DNA of 15,357 bases, from NCBI GenBank assembly GCA_905221605.1, contig CAJNDS010001273.1, positions 10,001-25,357 on the forward strand. Reading direction: 5' to 3'. Position numbers and translations under genes: made by a program. Source of the stretch: Symbiodinium natans. Lineage: Eukaryota; Sar; Dinophyceae; Suessiales; Symbiodiniaceae. The notes below the pieces were generated by a model that worked only from the letters and a program-made list of their open reading frames with translations, was not told where the DNA came from and did not search any database. Below are positions 5,883 through 12,032 of the stretch, piece after piece (position 1 is the first letter of the stretch; every line of letters begins with the position of its first letter).

Positions 5883-7670
5883 ATGCCTCCGAGGAAACGA
5901 CAATCGAAGGCTTCGACCTTGCCTTCGTTCGATCTCGCCTCCAACATTTGCACGGAAGCTGACAGGCTGCTGCCTTCGAACTATGTCCCCATCTCGCACA
6001 AGAGAATGGATGAGATCAGGAACTACCGATGGCAAAAAGGTCTCAGGGCCATTTCCAGAAGCATGATGGCCCGCCAGTCTACAAGGCCAGTCTCGAGCCA
6101 GAGACAGGCAGACAAAGAAGGCAAGCGGCTGGAAGAGCTTGGAATCAAAAAGCCTGGACTAACTGCAGAGGACCTAGCGGCTCTTCCCGCCTCGGAAGTC
6201 TACAAGAACCTCTCAGCACTCTCCTTGATCTCTGTGGACACCTCCCGGCCGCCAAGCTCCAGCGTGAGGTCGCCTCCGAGGAGCGGAAAGCGGGAAGCGA
6301 AGACGGAACCATCCTCCTCATCCGCGCACAAAGCAGACGAGGAGACGATCCCTTCGATAGGACCATCCAAGGAGCCCATGTCACAGCCTTACGCGGGACA
6401 AGGAGTGGGCAGGAAAGAAACCTGCAAGGAAGACTCGGACTCGGACATACCACCTTGGGCGGACTCGAAGAAGTCACGCTCATCCCAGTACACAGGTGCA
6501 GGAGTCGGTCAGAGGGAGGCCTTCACTAGGCAGCCGCCCACACCTCCATCTCCTCCCACAAGAAGATCAGCCCATGACCAGGGGAACGTGGATGCCACGG
6601 CACACCTCTCCCCCACAGAAGAACTCAAGGTGATCAGCCTGACGCAGGCTGCTCCTCCTCCTCGTGAATTCTTGAATTACCCAGTGCATCAAGGAGTGAT
6701 AGTGCTCCCAGCGGCCACAGTTCAGGCTCGCGTGGCCAGCAAAAAGGAACAGGACAAAGGCAAATCGGTCATTCACTCCTTCCCCTTCTCTTACCCGCAA
6801 GAGTTTCCTTTGGAGCTGGATGTCCATGTACAGATCCAGAAATCGCAGGAGGAACCAGTCAGCATGATCCTGAAGCTGAACAGAACCGCATCCATGAAGG
6901 GCGTCACTCGAGCGGTATACAACTTCAAGGGAGGAGAATTCTACTCTGTCTTCAAGCTCTCAGTGGTCGCCCCCCGTGAGGAGCAAGCCCAAGATGGACT
7001 TCAGGCCCACGAAGCGGAGCTCGACCTGGTCCCAACGGTGGCAAACGTCTTTGCCATTCAAATCAGGGCGGCCTCAGCGGTCAATCCTCTGGACTTCCCC
7101 AGGTCTCCTACGCCGAGTGAGGTCTCCTCCTGGCGGGGAGACTCGGGCCCACCGAAGTACCTTCTCTATCAACAGGCATACGGTATAATGGTGGAGAAAG
7201 TCCAGCCTCTGGACAACCTTCCAGCCCATCTACGTCCCAACATGGACGAGAGCTACCTGTTGATTCTCCTGATTCTGAAGTCGGCGCTCTTGGGCTACTA
7301 TGTACGCGATTGCGGATGGGGCAACCTAGGCAGGAGAATTTCGCCAGAATCAAGCACCGACCTGCCTTTCTTCCTTGCCCTTGACACGTCGGCCTGGCAC
7401 AAACGAGACCCTCCCCTTCCTCATCAAGCTACAACTTCTACGGCAGATCACGTCCGAGGACTTTTCTCGGCTCTCGAGAACTTGGCAGAGGACAAGCCGG
7501 CCATCCAGGCAGCCAAACAAGCTTTCACTCACCATCACCGGCAGGTCCCTCCTCTTGTACAGCACTTCTACTCCCTGCTCAGAACTCCAGCGGGGAAGGA
7601 GAAAGCAGAGAGAATTTTCAGAGACACATCTCTAGCTCTCTCGGCTGAAGTCTGGGACGCCTTTATCTGA
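5883..7670 (+). CDS. Unrecognised 595-residue protein with disordered N-terminus and internal repeat
   Basis: The start was set at the ATG at 5883, because the frame upstream runs through the TC microsatellite without another ATG. Residues 1-70 are basic. Residues 65-260 are rich in Ser, Pro, Arg and Glu and look disordered. This part contains a duplicated motif, SQPYAGQGVGRKE (167-179) and SSQYTGAGVGQRE (200-212). Residues 270-400 look globular with beta-like segments (GVIVLPAATVQARV, FKGGEFYSVFKLSVV). Residues 425-475 include a hydrophobic helix-like run (YLLILLILKSALLGYYV), too interrupted to call a membrane span with confidence. The C-terminus is helical. E8 is read in frame as V-R-S-P-P at 128-132 and E9 as S-E-V-S-S-W at 412-417. 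E10 begins 16 nt after the stop. No known family was recognised. Confidence 0.65.
   Translation: MPPRKRQSKASTLPSFDLASNICTEADRLLPSNYVPISHKRMDEIRNYRWQKGLRAISRSMMARQSTRPVSSQRQADKEGKRLEELGIKKPGLTAEDLAALPASEVYKNLSALSLISVDTSRPPSSSVRSPPRSGKREAKTEPSSSSAHKADEETIPSIGPSKEPMSQPYAGQGVGRKETCKEDSDSDIPPWADSKKSRSSQYTGAGVGQREAFTRQPPTPPSPPTRRSAHDQGNVDATAHLSPTEELKVISLTQAAPPPREFLNYPVHQGVIVLPAATVQARVASKKEQDKGKSVIHSFPFSYPQEFPLELDVHVQIQKSQEEPVSMILKLNRTASMKGVTRAVYNFKGGEFYSVFKLSVVAPREEQAQDGLQAHEAELDLVPTVANVFAIQIRAASAVNPLDFPRSPTPSEVSSWRGDSGPPKYLLYQQAYGIMVEKVQPLDNLPAHLRPNMDESYLLILLILKSALLGYYVRDCGWGNLGRRISPESSTDLPFFLALDTSAWHKRDPPLPHQATTSTADHVRGLFSALENLAEDKPAIQAAKQAFTHHHRQVPPLVQHFYSLLRTPAGKEKAERIFRDTSLALSAEVWDAFI
6252..6286 (+). 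repeat. E hairpin 8 (inside the 5883 ORF)
   Basis: Core at 6266-6276, loop TCG. Arms GCTCC (6256-6260) and GGAGC (6280-6284) pair perfectly, with CC/GG continuing outside a two-base bulge. It is the only internal copy read in the R-S-P-P frame. Confidence 0.85.
7103..7142 (+). repeat. E hairpin 9 (inside the 5883 ORF)
   Basis: Core at 7119-7129, loop TCT. Arms CGCC/GGCG and, outside a small internal loop, GTCTCC with GGAGAC. It is read in frame as S-E-V-S-S-W, in a linker between two globular-looking parts of the protein. Confidence 0.9.
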
Positions 7671-7685
7671 CCTCCATTCTGCACT

Positions 7686-7714
7686 CCTTTCGTGTGAGGT
7701 CCCCTCCTGAAAGG
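7686..7714 (+). repeat. E hairpin 10 (16 nt after the 7670 stop)
   Basis: Core at 7696-7706, loop TCC. Arms CCTTTC/GAAAGG pair perfectly. Its TGA (7695-7697) is in frame with the upstream gene and would act as a second stop. Confidence 0.9.
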
Positions 7715-7883
7715 GTCGGCCGGTAAAAGCAACTGGCATAAGCGCACTGTTCAGGATCTTGACCTTGTCAGGGAAGGGAAAAAACCGGCTGTCTGCCTCC
7801 AATGCCAAGCCTACTACCATTGTCAGCTGTGCAAACATGTCATGCGCTGGGCGTCTTGCACCGCTCAGGCCAAACCAATCTAA
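7698..7883 (+). other. Cys/His-rich open frame without start codon
   Basis: In the same frame as the 5883 gene, after two TGA codons (7668, 7695), the frame is open for 61 codons to TAA at 7881. It contains VCLQCQAYYHCQLCKHVMRW, a cluster of Cys and His pairs like a small zinc knuckle. There is no ATG before the cluster. It may be chance, a former C-terminal extension, or an exon. Confidence 0.25.
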
Positions 7884-7990
7884 AGGCTCAGCACTCAGTC
7901 AGGGTGTCTCCTTTCTTGAGCGTATTGATTCTGCTGCTCGCAACACTACTCCTGCACGTGACTCCAGTCAATTTGACTCAAGCCGCGTGA
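7802..7990 (+). CDS. Possible 62-residue protein with one hydrophobic segment
   Basis: Starts at ATG 7802 and ends exactly on the TGA supplied by E11, as three clear genes do with their hairpins. It has a hydrophobic run (FLSVLILLLATLLLHV) near residues 38-53 that could span a membrane. It overlaps the Cys/His-rich frame, so at most one of the two is likely real. No family was recognised. Confidence 0.22.
   Translation: MPSLLPLSAVQTCHALGVLHRSGQTNLKAQHSVRVSPFLSVLILLLATLLLHVTPVNLTQAA
7966..7978 (+). repeat. Perfect 6-bp inverted repeat AGTCAA-T-TTGACT
   Basis: Single-base-loop palindrome 8 nt upstream of E11. E11 is the copy with the weakest arms. Confidence 0.55.
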
Positions 7991-8002
7991 GGTCTCCTCC
8001 TG
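7986..8002 (+). repeat. E hairpin 11 (weak arms)
   Basis: Core at 7989-7999, loop TCT, followed by CTG, in the context GCGTGAGG. Only one flanking C-G pair was found outside the core. The core is exact, but this is the one copy without clear complementary arms. Confidence 0.8.
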
Positions 8003-8123
8003 ACAGCCACTCTCATAGGCATCACTCACACTGACTGCCTGCGCCGTGGATCTTGCTGCACCTTTCATAAGACTTCGAGGTCCTGAACACAGCGTTTGTC
8101 TTGAACGAAACGGCCTCTTCAGG

Positions 8124-8954
8124 ATGCAGGATCCGGGCCCAAGGTGCAGATTCACTCCCTCGATCACGGACGACAAAGCCATGGATGATATCCATGCACA
8201 GACCCAGGAGGCCTACTACAATAGAGTGCACTGGACAACGCAAGACCATAGACTAGCGTCGGAGTGGCGCACACTCATGGCAGATCACCCGGATCATTCC
8301 TTCCCAAACTCAGTTGCCTACTGGCCGAAATGGGACTCCACGGTGGTGTTCAGAGATGACTACTGCACGATCTTGCTAGGCACTCAACGCACAGCTCTTG
8401 ATCTTCCTGAACTCAAAGCGTACCAGGTCGACATCATCGTGACTCTCAATGCTTCATCGCGCTTCAGGGAGAGCTACGCGACCGACGCTGACTGGCAGTT
8501 CATGTACCAAATGGAGGGCATCTCCAACTTGCGCTACCACCTCTCGGACATGCGCATCTCGCGCACTGACCAGGGCTTCCATGATGTGGTGGCAGATTTG
8601 GCCAAGACCTGGCTCAGAATGATTGACGAAATTGAAGCTCAGGAGTGCAGCCGCACAAAACCTATAGTTATCATGTTTCACTGCCTCGCGGGCATCAATC
8701 GATCAACTTCAGCTCTATGCGCCTACCTGATTGTTCGCTACCACCTCACGGCTCAGCAAGCGATAGCGATTCTACTTTCAGCCAGGCCAGGGCAACGCTA
8801 CTGGCAAGAAAGAGACCAGTTCCCTCTCGCGCTACACTGGCTCTCCAGAGAATGCAAGAAATCCGTTCTGGGGTACCTATGTATGGCCTGTGGCGACTCC
8901 TTCAGGCCCACGCCTGACGATGACATTCAGGACATGGACGAGTTCGACGAGTGA
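8124..8954 (+). CDS. Dual-specificity protein phosphatase
   Basis: Probable dual-specificity (DSP-type) phosphatase, removing phosphate from Tyr and Ser/Thr residues of proteins. The frame is open from 8019, but the first ATG is at 8124, giving 276 residues; the only earlier candidate is a GTG at 8046. The signature FHCLAGINRSTSALCAYLIV is the HCxxGxxR[ST] P-loop, with the catalytic Cys at about residue 187 and Arg at 193 from this start. The Asp in YHLSDMRIS, about 45 residues earlier, is well placed as general acid. The helix after the P-loop and the LTAQQAIAILLSARPG segment are typical. A short CMAC motif and an acidic tail (DDDIQDMDEFDE) follow. The stop codon TGA is part of hairpin E12. 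The substrate is unknown. Confidence 0.85.
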   Translation: MQDPGPRCRFTPSITDDKAMDDIHAQTQEAYYNRVHWTTQDHRLASEWRTLMADHPDHSFPNSVAYWPKWDSTVVFRDDYCTILLGTQRTALDLPELKAYQVDIIVTLNASSRFRESYATDADWQFMYQMEGISNLRYHLSDMRISRTDQGFHDVVADLAKTWLRMIDEIEAQECSRTKPIVIMFHCLAGINRSTSALCAYLIVRYHLTAQQAIAILLSARPGQRYWQERDQFPLALHWLSRECKKSVLGYLCMACGDSFRPTPDDDIQDMDEFDE

Positions 8955-8972
8955 GGTCCCCTCCTGTCGGAC
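8942..8972 (+). repeat. E hairpin 12 (supplies the phosphatase stop codon)
   Basis: Core at 8953-8963, loop TCC. Left arm GTTCGAC pairs with right arm GTCGGAC over seven positions with one T-G wobble. The phosphatase stop TGA is at 8952-8954. Confidence 0.92.
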
Positions 8973-9259
8973 ACTGTTTCAAACACATGCTTGAGGTCCT
9001 GGAACTGCCATAGATAGCCCTCTGAGAAAACAAGCGCCTGTCTTACTTGAACACCTCAGCAATCCCCTCCTTGTTGGCAGAGCTATCCTTTTCCTCCGAC
9101 ATTCGCCCAGGTCCACCAACGCTATCACTCAGCACTGGACTATCAGTCCCAGCCTCAACCAGCTGGCAATTCCAAACCTGAAGACGCATGTGGACTGTCT
9201 CTCTTCTTTCTCTCTTTGCTTCAGCATCTAAGCTCAAGCTATAATCAATAGCTGGCACC
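8973..9259 (+). other. Intergenic spacer between E12 and E13
   Basis: 287 nt with no convincing gene. Its right part holds a pyrimidine tract ending CTTCAG at 9224. The spacers E14-E15 and E16-E17 are of very similar length. Confidence 0.5.
9196..9224 (+). promoter_or_regulatory. Polypyrimidine tract ending in CAG, likely splice acceptor
   Basis: A nearly pure pyrimidine run (CTCTCTTCTTTCTCTCTTTG then CTTCAG) lies 36 nt upstream of E13 and 77 nt upstream of the ATG at 9301. It fits a trans-splice (or cis) 3' splice site; use is not shown. Confidence 0.5.
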
Positions 9260-9284
9260 GAACGAGTGAGGTCCCCTCCTGTTC
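9260..9284 (+). repeat. E hairpin 13 (17 nt before ATG 9301)
   Basis: Core at 9268-9278, loop TCC. Arms GAAC/GTTC pair perfectly. It lies between the acceptor-like tract and the start codon. Confidence 0.87.
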
Positions 9285-9300
9285 CACTGCTACATTGGCC

Positions 9301-10036
9301 ATGTCGACTCAGGATGCCAGCCGGCAACATCGAGAAGCCCGACATAGGGAAGACAAACCCTCCAAGAGAAGGCACCCTCAAGGAAAAAGGCATCAGTCGG
9401 AGGAAGCGGACTCGCGACCAATCACAGAAGCCGACCTGGACTCTGAGGCTTCCTCACTTCAAGACGATGACGACTTGGTAGAATCCTTGTCAAGAAGCTC
9501 CTCGAGACGAACAACCTCCTCCCGTAACCAGACGACCCAGCAGACCCCAGGAGGTCCACCTCCTCCCACCCCTATCACAACCAAGGCACACTCGCCAGCC
9601 AACCTAGCTCAGTCACCACCGAAGGCCACTCAGCCAGCCTGCCAACCAGCGGGCCCTCCTCCCCCGACTCCAATACACCAGACTCTTCCCCCGCCAACTC
9701 TCCCAGGTCAATCCTTCTTTAACGGAGGCACACCGAGCTCCCGCTGCCTCGGCCCGCCCATCTTCGACAAGTGGCACCTCAACGTCGGGGGCATCGATGT
9801 CACCCCATACTGCGGATCAGCCTCAGTCAGCGCAGGACGCAACTTTGTTGGTGGGCACATGGATCATCACTCCAGGACCGATAGTTTCTTTGGCTCCCAA
9901 TCCGTTCAGTCCATGGACCCCACCAGCGCGCACCTCGGCACTCTCGGCCACTGGCAACCCACTGCCACCGGGCACGGTCCAAACCTGGATCATCACTGAA
10001 GGTCCACTTGTCCCACGACGTGATCCACAGACGTGA
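9301..10036 (+). CDS. Pro/Ser-rich unknown protein, probable frameshift in the last third
   Basis: The first ATG is at 9301, as the TTG six bases earlier is unlikely in a eukaryote. That frame stops at 9999. The N-terminus is highly charged, then Ser-rich, then Pro-rich with two copies of GPPPPTPI (about 9552-9575 and 9651-9676). In another frame, open to TGA at 10034-10036, a motif recurs: TWIITPGPIV and TWIITEGPLV. The two DNA copies differ mainly at third codon positions of this second frame. Hence the real C-terminus is probably the second frame, reached by a +1 change between about 9676 and 9850. This also puts the stop 30 nt before E14. No domain was recognised. The protein looks largely disordered and lacks a signal peptide. 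It is bracketed by E13 and E14. Confidence 0.5.
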
Positions 10037-10065
10037 GACATCGCACAGAGCTTTCATTTTTGGCG

Positions 10066-10100
10066 ATTCCTGGAGAGAGAGGTCTCCTCCTACTAGGGAT
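10066..10100 (+). repeat. E hairpin 14 (after the 9301 gene)
   Basis: Core at 10079-10089, loop TCT, in the context GAGAGAGG and followed by CTA. Left arm ATTCCTGG pairs with right arm CTAGGGAT over eight positions, two of them T-G or G-T wobbles. Confidence 0.9.
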
Positions 10101-10383
10101 TGCAAACACCACGGATTTCACCAGCTCACCAACGCACTGCCTCGGTGACAAAATTTAACTGTGCCCTCCAATAACGAAGCTCCGACTACGCCTTAAAGTG
10201 CACATAACACTACCTCATGCTCAGCAGTAACCAAGGTGGGATGGTTGGCCGACCACAATGCCTGCTCCTTACTCTCTCAGAATTGCATCTGCAGCACATG
10301 CCCCTGTAGCACTTAGCTGCTGCCAACGAACAGGCTTCAGCCACTAAACATCCATCTTTTTTTCTTTTTCTCTTTGGCCTTCA
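10101..10383 (+). other. Intergenic spacer between E14 and E15
   Basis: 283 nt with no convincing gene. It ends in a strong pyrimidine tract and CAG that runs directly into E15. Confidence 0.5.
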
Positions 10384-10384
10384 G
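10351..10384 (+). promoter_or_regulatory. Strong polypyrimidine tract ending in CAG, likely splice acceptor
   Basis: A T-rich run (CATCTTTTTTTCTTTTTCTC) followed by TTTGGCCTTCAG. This is the best acceptor-like signal in the window. The first base of hairpin E15 is the G of the AG. The ATG of P1 follows 62 nt later. Confidence 0.55.
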
Positions 10385-10426
10385 GCTCAAAGGCAGAAAA
10401 GAGAGGTCTCCTCCTGCTGCCCAGCC
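10384..10426 (+). repeat. E hairpin 15 (21 nt before the P1 ATG)
   Basis: Core at 10403-10413, loop TCT, in the context AAGAGAGG. Arms GGCAG/CTGCC pair perfectly, and outside them GGCT (10384-10387) pairs with AGCC (10423-10426). Confidence 0.88.
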
Positions 10427-10446
10427 CAATCCTTAAAGCCAGCACA

Positions 10447-11691
10447 ATGATGCACACATGCCCTGTGCTCCCCCTACAGCCAGACTCGTCGACTATGCCG
10501 ATGAAGTCCAAGCTTGTCGCACTAAACCTCTTCTGCAAGGCAATGCTACACACAGGAAGGAGCACCCGGGATCGGGATGCGAACCTCTACATCTCTGAAG
10601 AAGCTAGAGCTCTGGCTCGTCGAGAGAATTGTGCGCTGGCACCCACTCTCAGACTGGCGGCGCGCAGTTACAACTGGATTCAAATTCTCTCCCAATCAGC
10701 ACAGCCGAATCTTCAGCTGCTAGCTGAGGCCGAGATTGCATCCCTGGCGTCACTCACAGAAACTCCTCCTCACTTGACGCACTATGAGTCAGAACGTAGC
10801 TCCCTCACCATGCAGATGATATTGGAAACAGTGCACATCTACACTGAAGAGGACGTCATGGAGCCTGATGACTTCAAGCTGGCGGCCCTGATCATATCCC
10901 AGACCCTGCGCAACCTGGGAATGGGTCGCCAAACGGTAAGGGACATCGTCAACGGCGCGGCCCAGCACCTGCGTTGGATTTTTCCCAGCAAAGCTACCAG
11001 AGTCCTGAACGGCATACACCTCTGTCTCTTCCCTTCGGAAATCTCGCCGTGGCCGCGCGAGGACGACACCAATCCATACGCTCGACTACGAGACGAACAT
11101 GCTCTGGGCATTCTTGATGCAGAAATTCACATGCTGAAGAGAGCATCCACAATTTACCGGACCATAGTCATGGTAGATCTCATGGTTGCCAAAACCAAAG
11201 GAGAGCGAATGCCAGACGAAATTTGTCTCAGTGAGCCTTGGGATGTCATGCGTCAAGACCAAGCCTTGGCACTTCTCTCCTATGCCGAGCACTTGACGGC
11301 ACTCTTCGACCTCTTGCCCAATTACACCTACCAGATGATGAGGGCAGACCTTGCTCTGGGCCGAACCTGGCTGTCGCGACCTATCGCCGACGCGGAGCTG
11401 GCCACACTTGAAGCATGATGGCATAACACTACGGTACCGGAAAGCTTTGCCAAACTTCACCTTGCACTTCAACTCAAAGGGCAAATTGCGGTCCATCTCC
11501 CAGAAGATCCCAGGGCTCAGGAAAGACTATTTGCCGTTCTCTCTCCTCTGGAGAATGAAGTCCTGGACCAGTCCTTTCCCTGGATTCTGGCCTTCACAAT
11601 GCTCACGCCTGAGAGGCGAATGGTGTTCAGACATGCTATACTTACGGCAGCGGGCCTCTCGGCTACAGCGCCAATTTCATCGATCGAGTGA
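10447..11691 (+). CDS. P1: first of three tandem paralogs of unknown function, with an in-frame TGA
   Basis: The ATG at 10447 opens a frame that meets TGA at 11416-11418. The same frame then stays open for 90 more codons to the TGA of E16 (11689-11691). The downstream part aligns without gaps to P2 and P3 (for example LSPLENEVLDQSFPW against INPLYDDVYEEYKPY), so the gene was once, or still is, about 414 residues. The internal TGA aligns with Met in P3 and Leu in P2. Shared blocks are RLAARSYNW, LKRASTIYR and LPNYTYQMMRADLALGRTWL. The protein looks all-helical with no signal peptide. P1 is the most diverged copy, with a different N-terminus and middle. It may be a recent pseudogene, a readthrough gene, or contain a sequence error. 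No known family was recognised. Confidence 0.6.
11416..11418 (+). other. In-frame TGA inside P1
   Basis: Reads GCA TGA TGG. Paralogous residues are hydrophobic (Met in P3, Leu in P2). The frame continues intact and homologous for 90 codons to E16. Confidence 0.75.
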
Positions 11692-11706
11692 GGTTCCCTC
11701 CTGGTC
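11682..11706 (+). repeat. E hairpin 16 (supplies the P1 full-length stop)
   Basis: Core at 11690-11700, loop TTC. Arms GATC/GGTC pair with one wobble. AATT (11673-11676) can pair with AATT (11707-11710) beyond an asymmetric bulge. TGA 11689-11691 ends the extended P1 frame. Confidence 0.85.
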
Positions 11707-11926
11707 AATTCACCAGACTAACCTCTTCCTAGCAGGAGGACCAACGACACTCACTGCAGAGCGACAAAGGCAAGCCTACGATCCCCACCTGTTTGCGTCC
11801 TATTCTTACAAACAAGTCTAAACCAGTTCAGCCCTCTTCGTATCATGGCTCAGGTCCTTATGCAGACAAAGTCGACACATCATGCAGTGCCAACGCCTCA
11901 GTTCAGCCGATCTAATGCCCTTCAAC

Positions 11927-11957
11927 ACTAAAGGCAATAGTCTATTGCCTTGATAGT
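11927..11957 (+). repeat. Strong hairpin with perfect 10-bp stem, 1-nt centre
   Basis: AAGGCAATAG (11931-11940) and CTATTGCCTT (11942-11951) are exact reverse complements around one T. ACTA (11927-11930) and TAGT (11954-11957) extend the stem past a two-base bulge. It lies immediately before the acceptor-like tract of P2 and is unlike the E family. Confidence 0.85.
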
Positions 11958-11968
11958 TTTCCCCACAG
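11957..11968 (+). promoter_or_regulatory. TTTTCCCCACAG, likely splice acceptor before P2
   Basis: Short pyrimidine run ending in CAG, directly after the 11927-11957 hairpin and 25 nt before E17. Confidence 0.45.
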
Positions 11969-11992
11969 CTTGGCTCAACTACTCTAAAGCCA

Positions 11993-12023
11993 ATTGACCA
12001 CGTGAGGTCCCCTCCCGGTCAAT
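11993..12023 (+). repeat. E hairpin 17 (10 nt before the P2 ATG)
   Basis: Core at 12004-12014, loop TCC, followed by CCG. Arms ATTGACC/GGTCAAT are seven perfect base pairs. Its TGA (12003-12005) is in frame with the P2 ATG. Confidence 0.92.
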
Positions 12024-12032
12024 CAATCAGCC

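Larger units (their letters stand above)
7671..8123 (+). other. Intergenic stretch with E10, E11 and two small open frames
   Basis: Contains hairpins E10 and E11, a perfect 13-nt palindrome just before E11, a Cys/His-rich open frame without ATG (7698-7883) and a 62-codon ORF (7802-7990) ending on the TGA of E11. The 105 nt before the phosphatase ATG at 8124 is in an open frame from 8019 but has no earlier ATG. Confidence 0.5.
11707..11992 (+). other. Intergenic spacer between E16 and E17
   Basis: 286 nt. An unrelated frame is open across part of it, but it shows no sign of being a gene. It contains a strong hairpin at 11927-11957 and the acceptor-like TTTTCCCCACAG ending at 11968. Confidence 0.5.

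Noticed and set aside
7541-7556. GCAGGTCCCTCCTC in the 5883 gene
   Set aside because: The inner stem is broken and arms are lacking. It is coding sequence.
8046-8048. GTG as start of the phosphatase
   Set aside because: The organism appears eukaryotic. The first ATG at 8124 keeps the whole catalytic domain.
8071-8085. TTCGAGGTCCTGAA before the phosphatase ATG, and a similar GAGGTCCTG near 8992
   Set aside because: Both are short of the CNCCT part of the core. They may be decayed or deleted copies, but the evidence is too thin.
9043-9393. Minus-strand 116-codon ORF
   Set aside because: It crosses E13, the acceptor-like tract and the start of the 9301 gene, and has no recognisable feature.
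11351-11821. 156-codon ORF overlapping the end of P1
   Set aside because: The P1 frame over the same bases matches P2 and P3, so this frame is a shadow.
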